Shown: positions 55,417 to 61,805 of the stretch, one piece after another
Numbering within the stretch: position 1 is the stretch's first letter
Layout of the letters: every line of letters starts with the position of its first letter
NCBI GenBank assembly: GCA_002937585.1
Contig: PTKE01000006.1
Span: 1 to 61,805 of the forward strand
Reading direction: 5' to 3'
Length of the DNA: 61,805 nt
Source of the DNA: Alphaproteobacteria bacterium MarineAlpha9_Bin6
GTDB lineage: Bacteria; Pseudomonadota; Alphaproteobacteria; UBA7887
Notes under the pieces: model-generated
What the model was told of the DNA's origin: nothing
Database searches by the model: none
Seen by the model: only the letters and a program-made list of their open reading frames with translations
Translations under genes and position numbers: made by a program

Positions 55417-56337
55417 GTGACAACCCTCCTATACACTCACCCAGCTTGCTTACATCATGACACTGGCCGCGGTCATCCCGAACAGCCTGAACGACTTAGT
55501 GCGGTGTTGGATGCTCTGGGAACATCATTATTTTCGGCGCTAGATCGTCGCGAGGCGCCTCGCGCAACATTGGATCAACTAACCCGGGTTCACGATCGAG
55601 GCTACGCCGAACGAGTCCTTTCCGATGTACCTCCCTCAGGTCGCATATGGCTCGATCCAGACACCGTAATTTCTTCGGGTTCAGGAGAAGCTGCACTTCG
55701 CGCCGCCGGCGCTGTTTGTGCCGCCGTCGACGATGTACTGCAGGGCGTCACTGACCGCGCTTTTTGCGCTGTCCGACCGCCCGGACATCATGCTGAGCCG
55801 AGCCGAGCAATGGGGTTTTGCCTCTTCAACAATATAGCAATCGGAGCTGCACATGCTCAAACTGAGTATGGTATTGAGCGGCTTGCAATAGTCGATTTCG
55901 ACGTTCATCATGGCAATGGCACTCAGACCATTTTCTCTCATGAGCCCAAAATACTCCTCGTAAGCAGCCAACAAATACCGCTTTATCCAGGTACAGGAGC
56001 AGCTTCTGAGACCGGTGTCGGAAATATCGTAAATATGCCGCTAACACCAGGCTCTGGAGGGAAAGAGTTTAAAGCCCAGTGGCGAGCACATGGTTTGACC
56101 CGGATGGCTGCGTTTAAACCGAATTTGATTCTCATATCGGCTGGTTTCGACGGCCATCGTGACGACCCTCTGTCACAACTCGAGCTGTTAACAGCCGATT
56201 ACGCCTGGCTAACAAATGAAATTGTTAAAATTTCAGAACTGACAGCAGCCGGCCGAATCATATCTTCGCTTGAAGGAGGCTATAATCTCGTGGCGCTAGC
56301 TGACGCATGCGCCGCGCATGTCGAGGCGTTAATGTAA
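55417..56337 (+). CDS. Histone deacetylase family amidohydrolase
   Basis: A 306-residue class of zinc deacetylase. RGHPEQPERL starts the domain, His124-His125 in RPPGHHAEPSRAMGFCLFNN is the charge relay, and Asp162 and His164 in VDFDVHHGNGTQ are zinc ligands; the late ISAGFDGHRDDPL and SLEGGYN are also present. Bacterial members deacetylate polyamines, acetoin-pathway proteins or other amides. The start is GTG 55417, at which the family sequence TTLLYTHPACLHHDTG begins. It stands alone on the plus strand, convergent with the lipoprotein gene. Confidence 0.92.
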   Translation: MTTLLYTHPACLHHDTGRGHPEQPERLSAVLDALGTSLFSALDRREAPRATLDQLTRVHDRGYAERVLSDVPPSGRIWLDPDTVISSGSGEAALRAAGAVCAAVDDVLQGVTDRAFCAVRPPGHHAEPSRAMGFCLFNNIAIGAAHAQTEYGIERLAIVDFDVHHGNGTQTIFSHEPKILLVSSQQIPLYPGTGAASETGVGNIVNMPLTPGSGGKEFKAQWRAHGLTRMAAFKPNLILISAGFDGHRDDPLSQLELLTADYAWLTNEIVKISELTAAGRIISSLEGGYNLVALADACAAHVEALM

Positions 56338-56520
56338 CAGCAAAAAACTAAGCTTGTAACGCAGTGGTTCGTCCCACTAGCATGATAGTGAAACTTAAGA
56401 CCTTAAGACACTGAGGCAATACCCTCCAGCCACTTACGGTGATGGCAAGAATCGAAGCAAATCCGGCCTTTTGCCGTTAGCAGCAATGTCAGCGACTTCA
56501 TGCCACCCGCACAATCAACG

Positions 56521-56550
56521 ACGCACAATGCTGTAATACAGCTCGTGCGT
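56521..56550 (-). terminator. Hairpin just after the lipoprotein gene
   Basis: ACGCAC (56521-56526) pairs with GTGCGT (56545-56550), and an inner GCTG (56530-56533) with CAGC (56539-56542), around a TAATA loop. It starts two bases after the lipoprotein stop on the minus strand. No strong T-run follows, so it is either a weak intrinsic terminator or a 3' stabilising structure. Confidence 0.45.
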
Positions 56551-56552
56551 GT

Positions 56553-57026
56553 TCAACTACCAGCGATCTGCCAGGTTCCATCTGCCTGGCGGCACGCTGT
56601 GCCATATGCGTCCTGAGTTTGTCCACCTACCGTGATCGTCTGTTGAAATTCCCGGCAATATTGCCCGGAGTCCGTCTGATAGGTCTGGATTGGTGTATAG
56701 GTGCCGGAATTACCAGAATCCGGATTTGCCCAACTGGTCGTGGTTCCAGTGGGAGTGGTATCAATGGACTCATTATAAGCTTGAGCGGCATAAAGTTGAT
56801 CGGCCTTGTCTAGAGATTGACCAATTTCGCTACCAACCAGGGCACCAAGCAACACCCCAGCTCCGACCGCTATCAATTGACCAGTGCCATCACCAACTTG
56901 GGCACCCGTTATTCCGCCAACAGCCGCTCCTATCGCAGCGCCCAACCCTTCCTTCGGCCCGATATCTCTCGTGCACGCGGAAAGCAGCGTGGCCAGAGTT
57001 ACAATCATTAAAGTAATCGACTTCAT
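56553..57026 (-). CDS. Glycine-zipper outer-membrane lipoprotein (SlyB/17-kDa-antigen-like)
   Basis: A 157-residue lipoprotein. The signal peptide ends in LLSAC with Cys18 as the lipid site. A glycine-zipper 2TM region (GAAIGAAVGGITGAQVGDGTG, then GAGVLLGALVGSEIGQSLD) runs about 29-74. The C-terminal part contains GQYCREFQQTITVGGQTQDAYGTACRQADGTWQI with two cysteines, as in surface antigens of the rickettsial 17-kDa type. It is thought to sit in the outer membrane; function in envelope stability is inferred. It is divergent from pdxH (95 bases). Confidence 0.88.
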   Translation of the reverse strand: MKSITLMIVTLATLLSACTRDIGPKEGLGAAIGAAVGGITGAQVGDGTGQLIAVGAGVLLGALVGSEIGQSLDKADQLYAAQAYNESIDTTPTGTTTSWANPDSGNSGTYTPIQTYQTDSGQYCREFQQTITVGGQTQDAYGTACRQADGTWQIAGS

Positions 57027-57121
57027 ATTATTGCCCTTAATCCTGAAGGTTTTGTCAGTTCTAAAAGAGATGCACCTTCCTCAAAGCCGATAGCATCCTA
57101 TAATTGGCGATTACTATAAGC

Positions 57122-57754
57122 ATGCAATATGTCAAAAATAAGGACCACTGGCTAAAGGGTGTGATGGCGATTCGGGAATTAGATGATCCGCTGGTTTTGT
57201 TTCACGACTGGCTTCGCGAGGCTAAAGACAAGGAGGAGAACGACCCAACTGCCGCATGCCTGGCCACAGCCAGCGCTGACGCCGTTCCCTCAGCGCGCAT
57301 GGTATTACTTAAGGATGCCAATTCGGACGGATTTGTGTTCTATACAAACCTAGAAAGCCGCAAAGGAGAGGACTTACTCAGGAACCCGCAGGCGGCGCTG
57401 TGTTTTCACTGGAAGTCACTGCGCCGGCAGGTGCGCATAGAAGGAAATGTGGCCTTAGTGTCGGCGATCGAAGGGGACGAATATTTTGCTACCCGACCAC
57501 GGTCGGCGCAAATCGGCGCCTGGGCTAGTTCTCAATCAAAACCGCTCCAAACGCGATTTCACCTAGAAAAGCGGGTAGTTGAGTATACCGCCAAGTTTGG
57601 CTTAAGCGCCATTCCGCGACCTGAACACTGGTCAGGTTATCGAGTCGCTCCGAAGCGAATAGAATTTTGGCGGCATGGTAATTTCCGCCTTCACGATCGA
57701 CTACTGTATGAACGTAATGACACCGGTTGGCGTCGCGAATGGCTTTTCCCCTAA
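57122..57754 (+). CDS. pdxH: Pyridoxamine 5'-phosphate oxidase
   Basis: A 210-residue FMN enzyme from ATG 57122; a TTG at 57104 is the upstream alternative. [25 protein letters not shown] binds [13 protein letters not shown] and the [12 protein letters not shown] segment follow, and the C-terminal [13 protein letters not shown]...[10 protein letters not shown] is the diagnostic end. It oxidises pyridoxamine- or pyridoxine-5'-P to PLP, the cofactor of SerC and threonine aldolase in this window. It precedes the metal-exporter gene by 13 bases and probably shares its transcript. Confidence 0.95.
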   Translation: MQYVKNKDHWLKGVMAIRELDDPLVLFHDWLREAKDKEENDPTAACLATASADAVPSARMVLLKDANSDGFVFYTNLESRKGEDLLRNPQAALCFHWKSLRRQVRIEGNVALVSAIEGDEYFATRPRSAQIGAWASSQSKPLQTRFHLEKRVVEYTAKFGLSAIPRPEHWSGYRVAPKRIEFWRHGNFRLHDRLLYERNDTGWRREWLFP

Positions 57755-57767
57755 GCTGAGCCCTAAA

Positions 57768-58721
57768 ATGAAGCCTTCTGAAAACAGTCCTGCCCCGCAA
57801 CACATAAAAACGAAATCCTTGCCGCCAGAAATAACCGGCAAGCTTATGCGGTTCGCAACCTATGCCTCGGTCTTTGTGGCTTCTACACTAGTCATCATAA
57901 AATTTGGTGCTTGGTTGTTTAGCGATTCGGTCGCAGTGCTGTCATCTCTAATTGATTCCGCACTCGACGTCGTTGCTTCTTTAGTTACTCTTTTCGCCGT
58001 CCACCATGCTCTAGCCCCAGCTGACCGGGAACATCGGTTTGGCCATGGAAAAGCAGAGTCAATTGCGGCGTTGGGACAGGCAGCCTTTATCACAGGCTCT
58101 GCAATTTTCCTATTATTCGAATCAGGCAATCGGTTAATACGCCCGCAACCAGTCGATTATGGTGATCTAGCGATCACAGTCATGGCTATCTCCGTAGTGT
58201 TGACCTTCGCCCTCGTTCGGCTCCAGTTGTACGTTGTCCACCGCACGGGATCGCTCGCCATCGGCGCCGATTCCATTCACTACAAGGCCGATCTTCTAGT
58301 CAACGCCGGCATCATTGCATCGCTAGTTTTATCCACACGCTTCGGCATACCGGTAGCAGATCCGCTAATTGCGGTCGCGGTAGCCGGTTATATTCTTTAC
58401 AGCGCCTGGCATATTGGACGTGAAGCACTGGATTCCTTAATGGACCACGAACTGTCCGAACAAGATCGTAACCGGATAGGCGCCATCGTCGCAGCGCACT
58501 CTGCAGTAAAAGGGTTGCATGACCTCCGAACCCGGATGGCTGGCACGAAACCTTTCATTCAGCTGCACTTGGAACTTCCTGGTGACATGACGCTACATGA
58601 TGCACACATCATTTCAGATCAGGTTGAGGCCGACCTTCTCACTGAGTTTCCCGACGCTGAAGTAATCATCCATCAAGATCCAGAAGGCATTAACGAAAAG
58701 ATCGATATTTTTGAAGACTAG
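57768..58721 (+). CDS. Cation diffusion facilitator family metal exporter (FieF-like)
   Basis: A 317-residue inner-membrane CDF protein from ATG 57768 (a start at 57675 inside pdxH is rejected). It has six membrane spans, with the DxxxD site in LIDSALDVVASL and the HxxxD site in ADSIHYKADLLVNAG, as in FieF rather than ZnT-type histidine-rich forms. The C-terminal domain (about 215-310) ends in VIIHQDPEG. It exports divalent cations such as iron or zinc using the proton gradient. A hairpin-plus-T element just downstream (58748-58770) probably ends its transcript. Confidence 0.92.
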   Translation: MKPSENSPAPQHIKTKSLPPEITGKLMRFATYASVFVASTLVIIKFGAWLFSDSVAVLSSLIDSALDVVASLVTLFAVHHALAPADREHRFGHGKAESIAALGQAAFITGSAIFLLFESGNRLIRPQPVDYGDLAITVMAISVVLTFALVRLQLYVVHRTGSLAIGADSIHYKADLLVNAGIIASLVLSTRFGIPVADPLIAVAVAGYILYSAWHIGREALDSLMDHELSEQDRNRIGAIVAAHSAVKGLHDLRTRMAGTKPFIQLHLELPGDMTLHDAHIISDQVEADLLTEFPDAEVIIHQDPEGINEKIDIFED

Positions 58722-58747
58722 TGAGCGTCCCAACCAACCCGTCTACT

Positions 58748-58770
58748 GAACCACATAATGGTTCTTTGTT
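58748..58770 (+). terminator. Probable rho-independent terminator of the CDF gene
   Basis: GAACCA (58748-58753) pairs with TGGTTC (58759-58764) around a CATAA loop, followed by TTTGTT. It is 26 bases after the exporter stop on the plus strand. The stem is short (six pairs), so efficiency may be modest. Confidence 0.5.
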
Positions 58771-58786
58771 CCACCACACCGTCTGT

Positions 58787-58825
58787 GTTCCTAAACCCAA
58801 CCGATACCCGCGGCAGTTTAGGAAC
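58787..58825. repeat. Perfect ten-base inverted repeat at convergent gene ends
   Basis: GTTCCTAAAC (58787-58796) is mirrored exactly by GTTTAGGAAC (58816-58825), with a 19-base loop. The right arm contains the stop codon of the minus-strand molybdenum gene (58818-58820). It could act as a transcript-end structure for that gene, although no T-run follows. Confidence 0.6.
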
Positions 58826-60461
58826 CTGTTCTACGAACTGAACTTAAAGCCTGCGGGGTATCAATATCGATTAAGATGCCACCATCTCCAATTTCTACTT
58901 CGCACACCAGCTCGCCATATTCCCCAATCAAATGACGCGCACCGACATCCCCAGACACCGACGCGATTTCCGAGAAAAACCGCGCGCCCCAAATTACTGG
59001 ATTCCCGCGCTTCCCATTACTGGTTGGCACACAAATCGCACGGCCCTCGACCGGATCAAAAGCGGCCACCAGCTTATTCACGTGCGCGGCGGCAACATGA
59101 GGCATATCTCCCAAACACACCAGCGCACCATCAGCCTCCTCGGGCAGCGCGCCAATCCCCGCCCGTAGGCTGCTACTCAAACCATCAGCGTAGTTCGAAT
59201 TATGTACAAAAATAACATCGCAGCCGTCCAACTCGGCGCGAACTTGGTCCGCTTCATGCCCTGTGACCACTATCAATGGCCCTACCTTCGAGGCCTGAAT
59301 GGTTTCCGCCACACGGCGAATCATGGATATGCCACCGATCTCCGCAAGCAGCTTATTGACCGACCCCATGCGACGCGACTGGCCAGCGGCAAGCAGTATC
59401 GCAGGTATGGCGGGCTCGCGCCTGACCCCTTTCTCAACTAAGCCCGAATCATGGCGCGGTTGCGGACGAGAAGAAATCTCTTTCAAAAGCCCGCCGGCAC
59501 CCATCAACATAATGTCCTTAGATGTGACCTCAAGATTTGCTGCCAGTCTTTCTAATACCCAGTCAAAACCATTCAATTTGGGAGAACGCGCGCAACCAGG
59601 GAGACCAAGCACCGGCGTCCACCTAGCCCCCCCACCGAGATGGCCAAGAAGCAGAAGATTTCCTGGGTCAACCGGCATTCCGAAATGATCAATGGTTCCA
59701 CCCGCTGATTCGAGACCAAGTGGTACAACATCTCGGCGATCAACAATCGCCGACGCACCGCTGATCAGAATAATTTTACTCCCTCTTGCATGCAGTCTCT
59801 CGATGGCCGCACCAATTGCAGTCTCATCGTGATCCACCACCTCGCTCGCTATCAACGTCGACCCAACTGTTTCCACACGCGCACGCACCGTCTTAATTGT
59901 GTTTTGAAGTACTGACTGCTTGGTGCCTGGTAAGCGGGTCAGAATCAAGCCCACCTGCTTAGCCGTGAACGGGGCAATATTAATAAGTGGAGCCGGGTGT
60001 AGCGCGACTTCTGTGGCCGCTTCAACCACTCGCCCTGGCACGGAAAACGGTATTACTTTCACCGTCGCCACCATCTGCTTAGGCATCACCACATCACAGT
60101 GAGCAAGCGTTGCAATCGTCAACGATTCATCAAGAAGATTGATTTGGTCGATACGCCCGCGGTCAACCACCACTAGACCCCGCGCTTCAGCATATAGGTT
60201 GCAACGGCCAGTGAAGGCAGTGTTGAAACTGACGCCCTCACCCCTAGCCGCCCCCGCGACCTGTGTTGCCGCCGCATCTTCTGAAATGTCACCCGCGTCG
60301 AGTCGGGCCGCAACCACCTTTTCGATCCCAGCGACTCGCAGCGCTACAGTGTCTTCTTGAGACAACAAGCGACCCTTTTTAAAAGCGCCTTGCGAGGTTC
60401 GGAGGCTATGCGCTAGTAGCGCACCCTCGGCCTCGGCCAGAGGCATCCGCATAAATTTCAT
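58818..60461 (-). CDS. Molybdopterin-binding (MoeA/MoaB-like) and MobA-like nucleotidyltransferase fusion
   Basis: A 547-residue two-part protein. The first 345 residues form a molybdopterin-binding region with KIILISGASAIVDRRDVVP and GLPGCARSPKLNGFDWVL, the MoaB/MoeA-like part. The last 195 residues are a MocA-type cytidylyltransferase with ILLAAGQSRRMGSVNKLL at 355-372 and GDMPHV. Such fusions make molybdopterin cytosine dinucleotide for xanthine-oxidase-family enzymes. It overlaps the XdhC-like gene by four bases and lies in a molybdo-enzyme maturation set. No catalytic hydroxylase subunit is in the window. Confidence 0.9.
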   Translation of the reverse strand: MKFMRMPLAEAEGALLAHSLRTSQGAFKKGRLLSQEDTVALRVAGIEKVVAARLDAGDISEDAAATQVAGAARGEGVSFNTAFTGRCNLYAEARGLVVVDRGRIDQINLLDESLTIATLAHCDVVMPKQMVATVKVIPFSVPGRVVEAATEVALHPAPLINIAPFTAKQVGLILTRLPGTKQSVLQNTIKTVRARVETVGSTLIASEVVDHDETAIGAAIERLHARGSKIILISGASAIVDRRDVVPLGLESAGGTIDHFGMPVDPGNLLLLGHLGGGARWTPVLGLPGCARSPKLNGFDWVLERLAANLEVTSKDIMLMGAGGLLKEISSRPQPRHDSGLVEKGVRREPAIPAILLAAGQSRRMGSVNKLLAEIGGISMIRRVAETIQASKVGPLIVVTGHEADQVRAELDGCDVIFVHNSNYADGLSSSLRAGIGALPEEADGALVCLGDMPHVAAAHVNKLVAAFDPVEGRAICVPTSNGKRGNPVIWGARFFSEIASVSGDVGARHLIGEYGELVCEVEIGDGGILIDIDTPQALSSVRRTGS

Positions 60462-61174
60462 ACTGTTGGCCCTTGCGATAATGCAAGCTTTGCAGCCATA
60501 TGACGCGTCTGGGTAATCTCCGCAAGAATCGCCACAGCGATCTCTGCCGGAGATTCCGCACCAATATGCAAACCAACCGGTCCGTGTATGCGGTCACACG
60601 CTGTTTTATCAAAGCCAAGCCGCTCAAGGCGATTGAGGCGAGCACGATGAGTCTTCTTGCTACCTAGCGAGCCAATATAAAAGGCGTCAGAGGAGAGTGC
60701 GACTTGGAGTGCAGCGTCGTCAAGCTTGGGGTCATGGGTCAAAGTAACGACCGCGGTTCGCCCATCAGGCCTAATACGGCGGAGTGCTTCGTCGGGCCAC
60801 TCATTGGAAATATCGACACCGGGGAATCTTTCTTCCGTAGCAAATGCGCCACGTGGATCAATTACCGTTACCCGGTAGCCAGTGCGCGCAGCCATTGGCG
60901 AGAGAGCCTGCGCGATGTGAACCGCACCAACCACAACCATTCGGAGTGGCGGGTTATGAACCTGTATGAACAGGGTTGCACCTTCGCAATCAACAACTTG
61001 GCTTCGGTCTTCAACAATCGCTGTACGAGCCAACAGGGCAATTACTTCTGGCCCCCCGCCGTCTGACGACTCGTCGATCAGCCATTGTCCACCATCGTCT
61101 AATAGCGTTGCGAGCGCGACTGGTCGACCTTCGGTACGACCTAAATTCAATGCTTTCAACAACTCACTTTTCAT
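60458..61174 (-). CDS. XdhC/CoxI family protein (Rossmann-domain half)
   Basis: A 238-residue protein. Its Rossmann part has VVVGAVHIAQALSPMAARTGYRVTVIDPR around 80-110, then TAVVTLTHDPKLDDAAL and the late GSKKTHRARLNRLERLG plus HGPVGLHIGAESPAEIAVAILAEI. These are the C-terminal features of XdhC, which binds MCD and inserts it, often after sulfuration, into molybdenum hydroxylases. The short N-terminal XdhC domain is encoded separately just upstream (61178-61501, three bases apart). It overlaps the downstream fusion gene by four bases. Confidence 0.9.
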   Translation of the reverse strand: MKSELLKALNLGRTEGRPVALATLLDDGGQWLIDESSDGGGPEVIALLARTAIVEDRSQVVDCEGATLFIQVHNPPLRMVVVGAVHIAQALSPMAARTGYRVTVIDPRGAFATEERFPGVDISNEWPDEALRRIRPDGRTAVVTLTHDPKLDDAALQVALSSDAFYIGSLGSKKTHRARLNRLERLGFDKTACDRIHGPVGLHIGAESPAEIAVAILAEITQTRHMAAKLALSQGPTV

Positions 61175-61177
61175 CGC

Positions 61178-61501
61178 TTAATCTATGCGCTCAACGTAGA
61201 CCTGCACCTTACCACCACAGGCAAGACCAACTTCCCAGGCCTGTTCATTAGTTACGCCAAAATCGAGCGTTCGGGATTTCCCGTCTGTAATTGCCTCGCG
61301 CGCCTCGAGCACTACTGCGCCTTCGATGCAACCACCTGAAACCGATCCCAGCATGGCACCTTGATCATCAACAACGAGTTGACTTCCAACTGGCCGTGGG
61401 CTTGAACCCCAGGTGCTAACCACAGTCGCCAGCGCAACCCCGCGCCCTTCTGCACGCCAAGCTGCGGCTACAGCGAGCACATCCTCTAGGTCAGTGGCCA
61501 T
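61178..61501 (-). CDS. XdhC/CoxI family protein (N-terminal domain only)
   Basis: A 107-residue stand-alone XdhC N-terminal domain. It has ATVVSTWGSSPRPVGSQLVVDDQG and SGGCIEGAVVLEA, where the cysteine lies in the conserved SGGCIE motif, then a late LACGGKVQVYVE strand with a second conserved cysteine. With the separate Rossmann-domain gene next to it this is the split XdhC arrangement seen near CoxE/CoxD-like genes. It overlaps the CoxE-like gene by 11 bases, so translation is probably coupled. Confidence 0.9.
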   Translation of the reverse strand: MATDLEDVLAVAAAWRAEGRGVALATVVSTWGSSPRPVGSQLVVDDQGAMLGSVSGGCIEGAVVLEAREAITDGKSRTLDFGVTNEQAWEVGLACGGKVQVYVERID

Positions 61502-61805
61502 GGCTTAATCCTCCTTGGGGCCCCTCAATCAGCCGGCGAAATGCTGGACCATCCGTTGCCAGTGCTTCGGCGAGCGCTGCAATACTCTCCAGGTTGTGCA
61601 CTGGGCGAAAATCATCAACATGCGGCAACATCGCTCGCACTCCAAGAGACTTTGCTTCAAAACCAGCATAACGCAAAAGCGGATTGAGCCAAATTAGGCG
61701 TCGGCAAGATTTGTGTAAACGCTCCATTTCTCTTTCTAGTCTGTTGCCTGCATCACGGTCGAGGCCATCGCTAATCAAGATGGTCACGGCACCCCGGCCA
61801 AGCAC
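61491..61805 (-). CDS. CoxE-like VWA-domain protein, 5' truncated
   Basis: The C-terminal 104 residues of a gene that continues past the right edge. The sequence (VTILISDGLDRDA, EMERLHKSCRRLIWLNPLLRYAGFE, and MLPHVDDFRPVHNL) is the characteristic C-terminal block of CoxE-type VWA proteins, which with the MoxR-like ATPase CoxD mature carbon-monoxide-dehydrogenase-like enzymes. The MIDAS start lies off-window. The apparent first codon at 61805 is only the window edge. Confidence 0.88.
   Translation of the reverse strand: MLGRGAVTILISDGLDRDAGNRLEREMERLHKSCRRLIWLNPLLRYAGFEAKSLGVRAMLPHVDDFRPVHNLESIAALAEALATDGPAFRRLIEGPQGGLSHGH

Noticed and set aside
1-61805. CRISPR arrays, insertion sequences, prophage or integrase genes
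   Set aside because: No regularly spaced repeats, transposase motifs or phage proteins were found on either strand.

Overview
The window looks like a chromosomal segment of an alphaproteobacterium, probably Rhodospirillales-like and of moderate GC. The placement rests on gene content and order seen here: an alphaproteobacterial type of serC next to serA, hisZ and purA; tolQRAB-pal-cpoB running into tilS-ftsH-folP-glmM; a DUF6476-type gene beside an RluA-family synthase and rpoH; and a 6S RNA between zapA and the 5-formyltetrahydrofolate cyclo-ligase gene. No transposase, integrase, phage gene or CRISPR array was found. The exact genus cannot be told from the sequence alone.

Left part (1 to about 14.35 kb): accessory metabolism in short, often single-gene units on both strands. 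It holds a 5'-truncated PhoX-family phosphatase, an alpha/beta hydrolase with an SCP2-like partner, a SCO1/SenC copper protein, a frameshifted Zur-type regulator, an ABM monooxygenase, three short-chain dehydrogenases, a large unrecognised protein, two glutathione transferases, an enolase-superfamily enzyme and a UbiD-family decarboxylase. Together they suggest uptake and breakdown of small organic or aromatic acids. No intact transcription regulator is present in this part. It ends at a tRNA-Glu(CTC) gene whose 3' end faces it.

Middle part (14.7 to 42.6 kb): core housekeeping. First come threonine aldolase, a JAMM metallopeptidase, an RluA-type pseudouridine synthase and the heat-shock sigma factor RpoH. 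A long, nearly unbroken minus-strand run follows: purA, hisZ, serA, serC, thiD, glmM, folP, ftsH, tilS, cpoB, pal, tolB, tolA, tolR, tolQ, ybgC, ruvB, ruvA, ruvC, yebC, a YmdB-like phosphoesterase, fau, 6S RNA, zapA and a coiled-coil partner. Many joints are overlaps of 1 to 11 bases, so translational coupling is likely in the tol and ruv blocks.

Right part (42.7 to 61.8 kb): a plus-strand glycolysis/pentose run (tkt, gap, pgk), a small unknown protein, thiE, efp and an inositol-monophosphatase-like protein whose active site is largely gone. Next is a four-gene envelope cluster: an OmpA-like protein, a MotA/ExbB-like channel with a coiled-coil tail, a MotB-like stator with an OmpA domain, and a single-pass coiled-coil protein. 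Then come a DAO-type flavoprotein, a histone-deacetylase-family amidohydrolase, a glycine-zipper lipoprotein, pdxH and a FieF-type metal exporter. The window ends in a molybdenum-hydroxylase maturation set: a fused MoeA/MoaB-like and MobA-like protein, a split XdhC pair and the end of a CoxE-like gene.

The best candidates for undescribed biology are the four-gene envelope motor-like cluster (49728-53843), the degenerate IMPase-like protein after efp, and the unrecognised 506-residue protein at 6146-7666.
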